64,000 bases of DNA from Phyllostachys edulis (taxonomy: Eukaryota > Streptophyta > Magnoliopsida > Poales > Poaceae): NCBI GenBank assembly GCA_036346405.1, contig CM070548.1, forward strand, positions 62,768,877-62,832,876, given 5' to 3'. The position numbers were made by a program, and so were the translations under genes. Positions 37,369 through 49,837 of the stretch are shown piece after piece; position 1 is the first letter of the stretch, and each line of letters starts with the position of its first letter. The notes under the pieces are model-generated. The model had not been told where the DNA came from, did no database searches, and saw nothing but the letters and a program-made list of their open reading frames with translations.

Positions 37369-38639
37369 CATAATGGCGGGTCTAGATCCTTCACGCGACA
37401 GGCGGCGGCAGAAACCGAGGTGATGAAGCTTCGGTTGAAGGACCTGGGGACGACTGCGAAATAGTAGCGACGACGCGGCTTCGACGAAATGGGGCGGCGG
37501 AAACCGGCGAGGTAGGAGAAGGGTGCGGGAGAGACAAGGTACCTCACCGGTGATGGTGGGGACGGGGACGAGCTCGGATCGTGGGCGAGGCGACAGATGA
37601 GACCGAGGTGACGGCGTCGGTGTGGAGAGGCACGTGCCGGTTTTGGAGGACCCGGCGGCGGCGACCGGAGCTGTTGAAGATGAAGTGGATGCGGCGCTAG
37701 GAGACGCGGAGGTTCCCACGACGGCGGCACACGGAGGAGGAGGCGGCCATGGATCCGGGGCGGCACGGGGCTTCCATGGTGAAGAACGGCGGCGAAGACT
37801 CGGCGTCGGCTTTGGAGAAGAAAGCCACGGGCGGCAGTCTTGGTGGCTCTCCAAGCGGCGGTGCGACAAGGGCGTGGCGGATGCGCTCGGAGGCGGCGCC
37901 GAGTTCGAAGGAGACGACCTCGGCGGCGGCGATTGGAGACCTCCTCGGCGGGGCGACTCGGCACATTGGCGGCGCGAGGCGAAGAGGGAGCGCGAGGCAC
38001 GAGGCGGCGCTCATATAGCGCCTGGGGAGGCATGTGGCACTGACGCCCAAGGAGGGCGGCGGCGGTGGTTGCGGCAAGCATGGCTGGCATGTGTGACTGC
38101 TGTCAAGACACGCTGGGGCGATCGCTTCTTGCTAGCAAGCGCCAGTGGAATTAGGGTTAGGCGGCGGATGTGGGTCGCCTGGCCGAGGAGATGGCTACCG
38201 GGGGCAAGCGAAACGGCCGAAAAGGGAAGATGAAATGGGTCATTGGCCGAGGAAGGGAATGGAGTTGGGCCGGGTCCAAAGGATTCGGTCCAACAGAATT
38301 GAGATTTATAAATAGATTTTCTTTTTAGAAAATAGCCGAAAATCCAAATGGCAAATATAAATTAGCAATTGCACTCTGAAAATTTTTAGAAAATTCTAGA
38401 AAATATATCCAAGCACATAGAATCCAAATAAAATAGTTTTGATAATAGTTGATGTTGAGATTAATCAAATTAAATTGTTTTTGATTTATGAAAGTCCCTT
38501 TTAAGCTTTATTAATTCAAATAAAATTGGTGAAATTTTCCAGGGACCTAAACTAATCAAAAGATTTTTGAAAACCCAAATTTTGGGACGTTACAATCATT
38601 AATTACCAAAACAATTTTTAGGGGCCTAGATGCTTTCAA

Positions 38640-39085
38640 CAAGGTAAGACTTGTAGCCAAGGGCTATACCCAGAAAGAAGGTGGGGATTATTTTGATACT
38701 TACTCTCCTGTTGCCATAATAACCACCATTCAAGTGCTCATTGCATTAGCTGCTTTCCATAGTTTTCCGTAATGGAAAGTTTGAGGAAGAAATCTATATG
38801 GAGCGACCGGATGGTTTTGTGATTTCTGGACAGGAAAATAAGGTGTGCAAATTAATCAAATCCTTGTATGGCCTAAAGCAAGCACCTAAGCAATGACACG
38901 AGAAATTCGATAAAACTTTAACATCTGCTAGTTTTACTATGAACGAGGCAGATAAGTGTGTATATTATCGTTATGGTGGGGGTCAAAGAGTGATTTTGTG
39001 TTTGTATGTCGATGAAATACTTATATTTGGGACAAACACTGTTGTTACCGACGAGATCAAATCTTTTTTGCCTAGATCTTATTAG
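38640..39085 (+). pseudogene. Ty1/copia reverse transcriptase fragment, plus strand
   Basis: A plus-strand RT relic: VRLVAKGYTQKEGGDYFDTY, then a frameshift near 38770, EEEIYMERPDGFVI, KVCKLIKSLYGLKQAPKQ followed by a TGA, and a degenerate YxDD box that reads YVDE. Both ends are truncated and no LTRs belong to it in the window. Just left of it (38603-38640, minus strand) is a piece of SIRE-type LTR (GAAAGCATCTAGGCCCCTA). Confidence 0.8.
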
Positions 39086-40003
39086 TTAAGCTATTATAAT
39101 ATTCTGTAGGGTGTCAAGATTTTCCTATGTTCTTCCTATACCCAACCAAACGACTATCTTCACAATTTTCTCGTGTCTTTCAATCCTCTGTTTTCATCAG
39201 CATTCATTTCATATCCCTGTGTTTATTCCTATTCCCGTGTTTTCATTTCCTGCGTTTCAAACGAGCCCTAATAAGTTTATATGATATGATATATCTAGTA
39301 GCCAATAGCCAAATTAAGCACGGATACATATACGTGTTGCAGTATATGTGTTTATGATTAGTTTTGTGAACTTCGTCTATGTATGAAGCTGTGGTGGCTG
39401 AGGACATGGGTAAATGAGGTGGTTGTGCTTGTTGGGTCTAATTTAAGCCCACATTACTTTGGCATAGACAGACTACACGGCTGGCAATTAAAAGTTCCAC
39501 TTTATCTCCCACCAAATGATCACCTCAGGAATTAGTAACATATGTAGTATGATTCATTCATAAGCTAAAAGCGTTCAAGAGAGGGAAAAAGTTGGCAATC
39601 AAAGCAACTGTATGACATTTTGTTTGAAAGGCCTTTTCTGAATAAAAAATTACACCAGCGCTCGCGCTCTTTGACAAGCTAAATTCGACCTTATTTGGCG
39701 TACGTAAATTGTTATGATGCTACAACAACAAATCTTAGCAATGAAAAATACATATGAACCAGCGATTCTGCTAGTAAACCTGAAACTCAAAACAAGATTC
39801 GCTGAACTCTGTCCTGAAACTGCCTGCTGCTAATCTCGCTACCGAAAACACCTAATTTGAAGCTCCCCAGTTTCCTACAAAAACACACATGTTTTAGGCG
39901 TAGATTTTTTTTTTTGGCGCGTAAAGCAAACCACAGCAAAATGCAGGGGTCTTGACAAATGTAATATCTTGATCTATACGCACCTTGATTAGTGATTGCA
40001 GAT
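39086..40003. other. Intergenic, 3' flank of the PDI gene
   Basis: This contains a MITE fragment at about 39118-39272 (ending TTTCAAACGAGCCCTAATAA, a common Tourist/Harbinger-like terminus) and then the PDI 3' UTR on the minus strand right of about 39780. No further gene is visible. Confidence 0.4.
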
Positions 40004-43000
40004 TTACAGTTCATCTTTAATCGACTCTGATGCTGTTGCTTCCTCTACCGTGTCATCAGTCTGAGCCACCCCATCCTCTACAGCAGCTTCGCCAGGTTTG
40101 GAGCCCTTGTTCTTGGTGATAAAATCGATGATTTCCTCGGCTGTCCTCCCGCCGTCGTATGACAGGAGATTCCCACCGGATGAGTAAAGGTACATGGTTG
40201 GATAGCCCTCAATTGTGAAATCTGACGGTATGTCGTTGGCAGTACCATCCTACAAAGCCAAAGGAACTGAGGTGAATGGAAAGAACATGCATTGCTGAAA
40301 TGCTGAATGAAACAATATCAATATGAGCTTCAGACATGGCATGGATTTTGTGATCTTTGATAGTACCATCTTAAGATGAGTCTATTATGATATCTAAAGA
40401 TTAAATTCATTCTGAGTTACCATATTTTCAATCATATATAGCACTGTGAGCTTTCTTATTATCTTACAGATGCCTGGCATCCTGGTTGCAGAATATGCAC
40501 TTCAAAACATGCATTCTCTGCGTGCTTATCATAAACATACCAAATGGAAAGCAAAACCAGCATGATCCAAACAATGAAGAAACAAAGTTCAGTCATTGTC
40601 ATAAGGTAGATTACCATCTTTGCTATGACCACATCTTCATCATTTTGCAACGTAACTGCAACTTCGTCCAAGATTGGGGCCAACTTCTGACAATGCCCAC
40701 ACCATGGCGCATAAAACTCAAGCAGAACTGTAAAAATAAAAGGAGAACTCATGTCCTGATTATGTGAACAAGAAAAAAAAACAGAAAAGGCAATGAATCA
40801 AACATCATGTAGACCATAACTTAAACGCATCTAATAACAGCGGTGACTACATGAACTTAATATAAGTTCACCAAGCAACCGGTTGGAGTGTGTGAAGATT
40901 ATGTGTATGATCCTAATCTTAGTGTATTGAACAATTGGAATAGGTGTTGAGGTGTTTGGGAGAAACCCTCGGTTTAGCGGAGTGTCACTGACTGTCAGGT
41001 CATAGACGGTCTAACCGGCCCTGTGGGCGGTTTGACCGGCCAGAGGCCGGCAGTTAGACCGGCTAAAGTGGCATTCAGACCGGCTAGGGATGAAAAGTGG
41101 AATTTCGGGGAATGCGATCAAACATTTATGTGGGAGTGTTAGGAGGTGTGTTTGCACTAGGTTTCATGTAAAATGGAGTTTCAAGGCAAAACTAGATAGA
41201 GTTTTGCCGAAATATCTAGAGATGGTGTTTTCTAGTTCGTGGAAAAATTTCAGGAGCGGTCTGATCGGCCGTTGGCTGGCGGTCAGACCGGCCAGAGGGA
41301 GTTCATGCACCAGGAAGGTGTTGAACTTTGTCGAATTGGCCAAAGTCATAGGTATCAGTGTATAGGTGTTGCACGATGCATGTTTTAGCTAACATGGGTC
41401 AAGTTGCGAGGAACTTGTGCTCAGAATCGATTTTTTGGTCTATTGTTGTGCAGGTGGCTTGGTATCAACTACGGTCAACGACAAGAAGGATCGGGACTAG
41501 GCTAGGAGAGCCGAGGTCCAGAGTGACCTAGGATGCCGGTTGAAGTGGTTGAACACAAGCATATCACAAGATGGACTAGAATGACCGAACAGGTAGTTCG
41601 GTGTAACAGGTTACATCAAGTGGCTTGGGGGTCGGTGTAAGTGCTATGGTGGTTTCGGTGGGAGTCGGATGGGAGAGACTTGCCAACATGAAGAGAGTCA
41701 TTGATGAACATACGCGTGGTGAAGCATGGGATTGCTTCACATTAATTGGACCTGGCCTTTGGAGAAGGATCGAGAAGGGGTATTTTGGTATCTTCGCTAA
41801 AATACCAGGTTGGTGACCTTAAAGAAACCGCGGCGCGGGATGACACAAAGGAGATGCTATTTAGGTCAAGAGAAGATGAAAATCACGAAGAGACGAATTC
41901 GGGAGACCCGGCTCATCATCCGCTTTGAGAAGTGTGCGTGAGAGTAGACCCATTTGTGTGTGGGCTTAACGAGTGCCCGATAAGGTTTTCTCTCTAGACC
42001 TAGCCTCCACTATAAATAGGGAGGGTGCAAGATTTGCATCTCCATCCATCCAAGCCTTGAAAACCCTAATTTGTGATTTAGGAAAAAAAAAGAAGGAAAT
42101 AGATGAGACTAGGGTTTGAGAGAGATGGATTGAGATTGAGTGATCAAGTATGAGCTTTTGTCTTGCATGGTAGAGTGGTTGTAAACCTACAATCCCTCTA
42201 ATCAATCTAAGCAAGATTGCTCCTAGATGAGTTCTATCTTGTTCTTGTTCTCTCTTTGATGATTTTGGGATTTTTGTGTTCCAAGAGTTTTGATTAAGTC
42301 TTTTGCTGTGATTTAGCTTGCTAGTACTTGTGGGATCTGATCTAAGGTCATCTTGACCATCTTCCACCCACGAGCAAGCTTTTGGATGAAGTTTTGATTT
42401 CCCCTAGTTTTCGTGTCTACTTGACCTCATTCAATAAATTCGTGGAACCTTGGCTCGATCATATCGATCATTGATTGGAATATGTTCTTGACCTTCTTGA
42501 TGAGCTATGCCTGAAATATCAAGGGATTTAGATCTCGGAATCAAAAGTTAGCTCGATTTGAGATCGTTTTGGGCTGCTGTTCCTGTAACCAACGGTGAGA
42601 GCACTCTCCTCAGCGGTCAGACCGGCCATCGCGAGGAGTGAGTTGGGGGTAGTTTACCCTTATGGGTTGGTTTGATAGGGAGTTGATCCTTTTTTATCTT
42701 TTGATCGTTGTTCTTTTCTTCAACAAGTGGTTTCTTTGGCTTTTGGTATTTTCTCTTGTATCTCATTGTATCATATTGCATTCATATGAAAAAAAAATGA
42801 TGCATTGTAACATAAGCTTTACTGCTTGAACTTTTAATTTGATGAAGCTTTGCTTATTACCCTTGTTGATGTAGCTAGCTTTTGATTGATGCCATGTTAT
42901 AATTTGTATGATTGTCTTAGCTTATTTACTTGCTTAGCTACTTATTGATGCCTTGGCATGTGCCTTAGAGCTAGGAGGTCTAGGTTTAATATTTAATTTC

Positions 43001-46000
43001 ACAGTGATATCAAAATTTAGCTATGTATGAGTTGAGTCATGCTTTTATGTCTTTTGAGATCTTGTTCATGCCTGTTGAATACTGACTTGGATTACTTAGC
43101 TTATCTTGAATTTGTCTTGACCTTAAAAGAAAATCTTGGACAGTTCATGGTTTTTGCTCAATTTCAATGCTTTAGGGAAAAATCCATTGTTTTCACAAAA
43201 AAACATGATGATTGTATCGTGAAAATAAAAGAAAGAAAAAGAAAAACAAGGGAGTGCTTGCAAACGGTTTGTTACACGCCTAGAGCACTCCTAGCTCAAA
43301 TAGTGGTATATTACACCCCACTAGAGCTTTTTCATGCTAAAAATGTCAAATGTTTGCTCGCAAACGGTATGTTACACACTGAAAGCAAAAGCTGAAAAAT
43401 TCAATGCTTGTTTCATTATCTTGGATTACATGCTTGCTATGGCTTGATTCATACTTTTGTAGTCTATATGATTACCCACTAGTGATTTCAGTTATTCACT
43501 AGACTAGATGGATTTTCGTATATGTCTTGAGGTCAACTTGTAGGTGTAGCTTGCTATTCATTGATATGCTAGCTTTCATATTTGATATGTCTTGTGCATT
43601 AGAAGTTTCTAGCTGATTCATATCGGGTAATCTCCAAAGTTTTTTGTGCTAAAAATTGAAAATAAAAATGAAGTTACTACATTACATTTCGTACATGCTC
43701 TTTCTCATGCTTCTTCCTTGCATCATAGAACTGAGAATTTTGGATAAGTGGAAGGCGTGATTCCTTGATGACCCTATTGTCAAAGGGAAGAAAATGTGGT
43801 AAATATCTTCAAAATAGGCTTTGCATGCATTCAAGGGGGAGAAAATGAAAAAAAAAATCAAAATTTGGTAGATCATAGCGAGGGGGAGCATCTCATATGC
43901 ATTCTTGAGCTCTATTGCCTATTTATTGTTTTGCTTTGCAAATTTGCATCCTCATTATGATCAAAGGTCAAATTACAATTGTTCTTTCATATGGATCTTG
44001 AGTGAATTTTTTATGACATCTCTGGATTTGAAGCTTTCATGCACTTCGTTGCCTCTACTAGTTTGTTTTTGCATTCCTCAACTCAACTTGGTCATTTTCA
44101 TGACTCTCTTGCTTATGGACCAAGTTTTGGCTTTGCGCAAAACCGAGCGAGAGTTTTTCAAAACAACATCTAATTTGCATTTTTGGGTAGATTGCCAATG
44201 TTTTTATCAAGGGGAGAGATTGTGGAGATCATGTGTATGATCATAATCTTAGTGTGTTGAACAATTGGCATATGTGTTGAAGTGTTTGGGAGAAACCATC
44301 GGTTTAACGGAGTGTCGCTGATTGTCAAGTCATAGCCTAGGGGTGGCGGTCAGACTAGCCTAAGGCCGGCGGTTAGACCGGCCAAAAGTGGCGGTCAAAC
44401 CGGCGGGGGATGAAAAGTGGAATTTCAGGGAATATGATCAAACACTTATGTGGGAGTGTTAGGAGGTGTGTTTGCACCGGGTTTCATGCAAAATGGAGTT
44501 TTGAGACAAAACTAGATAGTGTTTTGCCGAAATGTCCAGAGAGGGCGCTTTCTAGTCCGGTCAGACCGGCCAGAGGGAGTTCATGTACCGGGAAGGTGGT
44601 GAACTTTGTCGAATTGGCCAAAGTCACGTGTATCAGTGCATAGGTGTTGCAGGATGCATGTTTGGTTAACGTGGGTCATGTTGCGAGAAATTTGTGTCCG
44701 GAATCGATTTCTTGGTCTATTGTTGTGCAAGTGGCTTGGAGTTAACTACGCAACGAAGATCACGAAGAGATGGATTAGGGAGGCCGGTTCGTCCTCCGTT
44801 TTGAGAAGCATACGTGAGTATAGACCCGTTTGTGTGTGGGCTTAACGGGTGCCCGATAATGTTTCCTCTTTAGACCTAGCCTCCACTATAAAAGGATAGG
44901 GTGCAGGATTTGCACGTCTATCCATTAAAGCCTTGGAAACCCTAATTTGTGATTTAGAGAAAGCTGAGGAAATAGAGAAAGCTAGGGTTTGAGAGAGATG
45001 GATTGAGATTGACTTCTCAAGTATGAGTTTTTGTCCTACACGGTGGAGTGGCTATAAACCTACAGTCCCTCTAATCAAATCCAAGAAAGATTGCCTCAAG
45101 TTGAGTGCTATCTCGTTCTTATTCTCTTTGATGATTTTGGGATTTTCTATGTTCCAAGAGTTTTGATTAGGTCTTTTGCTATGATCTAGTTTGTTAGGAC
45201 TTGTGATCTAGTTTATTAGGACTTGTGGGATCTAATGTAAGGTTATCTTGACCATCTTCCACCCACGAGCAAACTTTTGGATTAAGTTTTGATTTTCACC
45301 CTTTTTCGTGCCTTTTTGACCTCATCCAAGAAATTTATGGAACCTTGGTTTCATTCGTCTTGATCTTCAATTGGAATAGGTTCCTGACCTTCTTGATGAG
45401 TTATGTCTGAAATATCAAGGGATTTGGATCTTGGAATCAAAAGTTAGGTTGATTTTAAGATCGTTTCGGGCTGCTGTTCCTATTGGTGATGGTCAGACCG
45501 GCCACCAGTTCGACCGGAGCGGTGAGACCGAGCCAATCAAGGCGGTCAGACCGGCTGAAGGGTTTTGAGCTTGGGGTTTTCTGGTTTCCACACAAGACTT
45601 TCGCTGTGATCTTGTGTCTATGATCTTCATAGCTACTGGAGTGATAAAAAGTTGAATACCGAGGTAATGAAAAAAGATAGGTGCTCCTAACCCACGCCTC
45701 CCCCTCGCTTATTCAGTCCAACAGAGTGTAAAGAACATACCATTCTTGCCAGAGTTGAAAAACACCTCACGAAGATTGTCAGCAACAACAATCTTAACAG
45801 GTTGATCGTTAACCTCCGGAACTGGCTCTGTCCTAACATGCGGTGCCAATGTACCATCCTACATGAGCAAACAAGGGTAGACTCAGGTGAACTGAAAAGA
45901 ATTCAACAGAAAGTAACCACCCTTCACAAAAATAATGGAACTGCAAAGCAAAGATCTTAAAGTAGAATCAAGACTCAATAAAATGTGAAGTAGTAAGACA

Positions 46001-47963
46001 AAAAAAAACAGCAGATAAGGACATAGAATCAGTTAAGAAGTAGGCCTTATTACTGTATACTCCTTCAACCAGGTTAAGATTTGATCAGGCTCCACCGTTG
46101 GCTTGACATACTTGGCAGTAGGTGCTTGTATAAAAATGATGGGCACTTCACTTTCTTTTAGCCCAAAATACTGCATGGTTTGCATTGGAAAGTGACAAGA
46201 TGAGTAATAATACAGGTCTCAAGTCAAAACAGTGTTAAGTTTTCGAGAAAAGGAAAACAACCTGGAGAGCACCCTGGGAGGCAGTAACATCACCAATCAG
46301 AAAACTTATGTTCTTTGCACCATATTGCTTTGCAGCTTCATAGAATTGAGCCTTAAAGGCCTCGATTCTGTCATCACTGAAGCTCAGAAAAAGCATAGCC
46401 TGTGCAACCAGGTTCAGAGAGAAGTTCATCAGACGAGTGAAATACGAAGGAAGTAATATCTACGTGTCAAAATGTATGACTCCAGCAGCACAGCAAAGCA
46501 TGTAATTTATTCCTACAAATAACAGATATATTTGCAAGCAGAAAGACCGTCAAGGAAGCCTCCATTCTTCTATCTAGCATGGAACCACCCACGATTGTAA
46601 TTGTGAAGGATTCGATACGTACTTTGGCACCGGTATTGTCGAAGTATTTGAGGAGAAATTTATGGTTGGTTGGATCAGTGTCAAAGGTAACTACTGTAGG
46701 GAAACTAGAAACTTCAACAAACTTCTCTAGTGCATCTTTATCAAAATCCTGCAAAAGAAAAAAAAAGAAAGGAGCGGTGTCACTGAAGAAAAAACATCAT
46801 AACGTTTACAAGTAAAGGAAGCAATTTATGCTGTCCCTGTGATCCATTTCTTCATTTCAAAATTTCAACAACGTATATGCTAGTCCATTCCGTACATTGA
46901 CCCTGACCAAAGCAGCCTACAATCCTAAAAGTACACAGTAATCAACAAGTTTGACAAACTTATAGCAATGAAAGATACCTGGGAGTCAACAAAGAGCTCA
47001 TCAAACGGTTTGAACAACCGAACGAGAGGCCCTCTGACTGTCTGGTCACCTCGCGGAAGAACACCGGCATCCAAAGTGTGCCGGAAGTCGTAGTCCGCTC
47101 TCATCTTCTCTGCCACCGCCAGGAAATTCTCATACTCACCACCACCAAATTCTGGGAAAACTCCGACCTGCAACACAAGTTTCAGGCAGATGACATGTAC
47201 AAAATCCCCCGCCTCCTTCCTCGTTAACAGTACACATGCATGGGATGCAGATTGGGCAGAAGCAGAACTTACGACGACCACACCCTTGTCACCGATCAAG
47301 CTCGCCGCATCCTCCACGGACCTGATCTCGACGGACGCAGGGCCGACCTGCTTCTTGAGATACTCCACCATGCCATCCGCGTCCCTCGGGCCGTTGTAGT
47401 CTTGCACGCTGCTCCCTCGGTTCCTCAGGATCTTGAGAGTGGGGAACCCCTGCACGTCGTACCTGTCGCCGAGGTCCTTGTTCTTCTTGTCGTTCGCGTC
47501 GACCTTGGCGAGGACGATCGCCGGGTCATGCTTGCTCAGGATGGAGGCGGCCTTCTCGTACTGCAGAGTAACACAGGGCAAGTGTTGTGTTGCTAGCAGC
47601 ACATTGCACACAAGAAGAGCAATCGTGATTGAGAAGATTTGCCATGGTAGAGAATTAGTAGTACCTCTGGAGCAAGTTGCTTGCAATGCCCACACCTGTG
47701 GATAACAACGATAAAAAGGCATTACGGTCAATACTCACAAACTAGAATCGAAACAGAGGAGGAGAGACGAGAGATTGCTGCTACCAGGGGGCGTAGAACT
47801 CGACGACGACGAAGTCGTGCCTCCCCACCACCTCCGAGAAGTTGCCGGCGTCCAGCGCCAGCACCGCCTCTTCGGCCCCTACAGAGCAGGTGTAGGACGC
47901 CAGCAGCAGCAGCAGCGCCAAGGGAAGCAGCGGCGCCGTAGAAGCGGTGGAGCTTGCCGCCAT
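40004..47963 (-). CDS. PDIL1: Protein disulfide isomerase, PDIL1 class (514 aa, 10 exons, KDEL)
   Basis: Exons: 47963-47785, 47695-47665, 47560-47273, 47167-46979, 46748-46623, 46399-46262, 46170-46054, 45858-45741, 40727-40615, 40249-40004. Phases all agree. It starts with a signal peptide (APLLPLALLLLLASYTCSVG). It has domain order a-b-b'-a', with two active sites WCGHC (first split over exons 1-2: FYAPW/CGHCKQLAPE; second in exon 9: FYAPWCGHCQKLAP) and a C-terminal KDEL for ER retention. Role: forms and reshuffles disulfides in ER clients. The start at 47963 was chosen because the signal peptide follows directly; the longer upstream frame begins in the 5' UTR. Length and N-terminus fit rice PDIL1-2/PDIL1-3; I cannot tell which. 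Intron 8 is 5 kb because of a retroelement. Confidence 0.96.
40891..42722 (+). repeat. Left LTR of the PDI-intron element
   Basis: About 1.8 kb. Aligned with the right LTR it has some 400 bp extra (about 41475-41878). The 3' end was placed at ...CTTCA by comparison with the right LTR and is approximate. I see no clear tRNA primer site after it. Confidence 0.6.
44221..45637 (+). repeat. Right LTR of the PDI-intron element
   Basis: About 1.4 kb, collinear with the left LTR but lacking some 400 bp in the middle. It also has a short internal duplication (CTTGTGATCTAGTTTATTAGGA repeat at about 45190-45225). It ends shortly before the PDI exon 8 donor. Confidence 0.6.
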
Positions 47964-48254
47964 TGCTGGATCCTGATCTAGAGACGCCTCCAGATCGAGG
48001 ACGAGGAGGCGGGCATTTAATGGGGGCGGGAAGCGCGTGCTCGTGCTCGTGCTCGCGAGGGGCACGGCGATGTGGGCGGGCGGGATCCGGTGAGGGCACG
48101 TCGATGCGGTACAGCTCGTGTGATGAGACGCCACGTCGGATCCTCCAGCGTTGTTTGCGCTCTTCAGCTCTCGTCAACTCCCGCGTGGACTAAACACAAG
48201 GTCCTTCCATCCTCAATCTTCGAGTAAATTGCACTTTACACCGTCTAATTCAAC

Positions 48255-48868
48255 TCTAGTTGTATAAACACCACGGTTAGACTTCATTGGCACATAACAA
48301 CCAGGTATTACAACATTGCATTGCACTTTGCATCGGGCCTTAACTCCAACCGAGTCAAACCCGGGTTCCTGACAAGCTGGCCTCGTCGGCATGCGCCACG
48401 CGGGAGGATGAGTTGGACATCCAACCTGGCAAGAGGGAACAGCCACCTCATTCGCGTCTGTGGTGCCTGCAAGCAAAGCCAATCTGTCAGGATCTCGGAT
48501 CCTACCCTATTTCCCGATGACATATTACTAGAGCTGTTCGTAGACGGTCCGGTCCAAGCTCGACCCGAATTTTCTGGGCTTAGGCCTTCATTTTTGGTCC
48601 GAAGCTCGGAAAAACCCAACAATGGCAATAAAAAGTAAAAATAATAATTATATTCTCGAAATGAATTAAATATTAAATTTTATTTAAAAACATAAAATAA
48701 TACCATTTTATCGGAAAACCCAGTTTGTAGGCTACGCCAGGCTGAGGCCTACCCATTCAAAGCGGAGCTTTTCCAAGCGCGGCCCGATCCGACCCAGGTT
48801 TGAACAGGTCTACGTATTGGCATATTGCCTAGTATTATGTGCAAAGCAAGTCTAACCGTGGTGTTTGG
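48255..48868. repeat. Inverted-repeat (foldback/MITE-like) element upstream of PDI
   Basis: ACACCACGGTTAGACTT near 48268-48284 recurs inverted as AAGTCTAACCGTGGTGT near 48848-48864. The similarity extends towards GCACATAA, giving arms of about 35 bp around a 550-bp interior. The interior has an open frame on each strand without recognised motifs. It lies just beyond the PDI 5' flank. Confidence 0.5.
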
Positions 48869-49476
48869 CGAATCAAATTATGTTGTGAAAGTACATATTA
48901 TTGTTTATCTTTTTATTTTAAATTTGAAATGCGCGTTAGTGACACTAATCAGAAGAACCAATTCCTTTGTCTCAAAGAAGAAAAAAAAGAAGTATCAGTT
49001 CCTCACAAAATTACTAAGTACCTGTGTGTTCTCGAAAAACAAAATGACTTCTTGCACGCTAGGTAGCTTATTGAGTTGGCATAGCATGTGGTGAGTGGTG
49101 ACAAACTATTAACTTAATGGTGTAAACGGTTGTTCCAATTGTGCTTATAGAATAGTAGCAGCATCAACTTGCGCTGCATGAACAAACTGAGATTGGATCA
49201 AAACTAAACTAAACAACGAACTGTTGGCTAGACCACTAGAAAAACTGAAGTGAACGACTACAGAAGGTCCACTTCATTTAGCTATTACTTCAAAAAAAAA
49301 CTATGTTGCATATGACTTGAGTTATACTTGGTGCGTGCAGCTACCAAAGTAAGAGTACAGCAGATTAAATGAAATTTTGCTCTAGTACACCATTGTACAA
49401 TGCTACTTGAAAGTTGAAAACAGTGCAGTCAATATACCTTTCGTTGCAACACATAATGACGAGTTCTATGCGTTTA

Positions 49477-49679
49477 CTCCCTCCGGTCACAATTATAATG
49501 TAATAGGTTTATAAAACATAACAAAATTATACTTTGATGAAAGTTCTCTTCGAAACAAATCTATACATACCATTTTCATTTGTTCAACCTAATTATTGAA
49601 AAAGATATCGATTTTCAAAGTTTAGAAAGTTTGACTGCACTTACCCCAAAATGACATTTTTTTTTGTGACCGGAGGGAG
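49477..49679. mobile_element. Stowaway-type MITE
   Basis: 203 bp with the classical terminal inverted repeats CTCCCTCCGGTCACA and TGTGACCGGAGGGAG. TA precedes the left end, and CA follows the right end where TA is expected. The interior is AT-rich and non-coding, as usual for Tc1/mariner-derived MITEs. Confidence 0.88.
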
Positions 49680-49837
49680 CAGCAATTAGCAAGAAACTTC
49701 AGGCAACATCTACAAGTGGGTTACATGGGTACAAACAAAACATTGTTCTCTGGTAAACAAAAGTATCAGTACATGCCACACTGACATTGACATGTTTCAT
49801 CTGTAGTGCCACAGCAGTGGGGGAGCGAATGCCAGTC

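Larger units (their letters stand above)
31841..38597 (-). mobile_element. Gypsy-type LTR interrupted by a copia LTR (nested)
   Basis: The right border at 38597 reads TGTAACGTCCC on the minus strand, a classical gypsy LTR start, followed by the AT-rich then GC-rich text seen in chromovirus LTRs. The same kind of text resumes at 33823 and continues to about 31841, where copia pol begins. The segment 33824-37368 is a different LTR inserted into it. The sequence ATCAT abuts both outer ends (about 31836-31840 and 38598-38602) and could be the target duplication, although the flanking DNA on the two sides is not obviously from one element. The open frames at 37293-38233 lie in the GC-rich part and look non-genic. 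Confidence 0.5.
40891..45637 (+). mobile_element. Non-autonomous LTR retroelement in PDI intron 8
   Basis: Two long direct repeats start at 40891 (TGTGAAGATTATG) and 44221 (TGTGGAGATCATG). The second is directly preceded by a polypurine tract (TCAAGGGGAGAGAT). The interior, about 42723-44220, has no gag or pol motif, so the element is non-autonomous. It lies antisense to the PDI gene. Both repeats carry several copies of a GGTCAGACCGGCC-like word and a TATA-type promoter (TATAAATAGG at about 42012; TATAAAAGG at about 44888). GGAGTG occurs at 40885-40890 and 45638-45643 and may be the target duplication, though the right LTR terminus is unclear. Confidence 0.7.

Noticed and set aside
37293..38233. 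Long GC-rich ORFs on both strands (up to 265 codons)
   Set aside because: All lie in the GC-rich part of a gypsy LTR. They are Arg/Pro/Ala-rich in every frame and have no domain, which is typical of GC-biased non-coding DNA.
40885..45643. GGAGTG as a certain target duplication of the PDI-intron element
   Set aside because: The left copy abuts the LTR, but the right copy is several bases away from the likely LTR end (CTTCA), and the usual length is 5 bp. It is kept only as a possibility.
47240..47981. Plus-strand ORFs over PDI exons 1-3
   Set aside because: These are antisense shadows of well-supported PDI exons.
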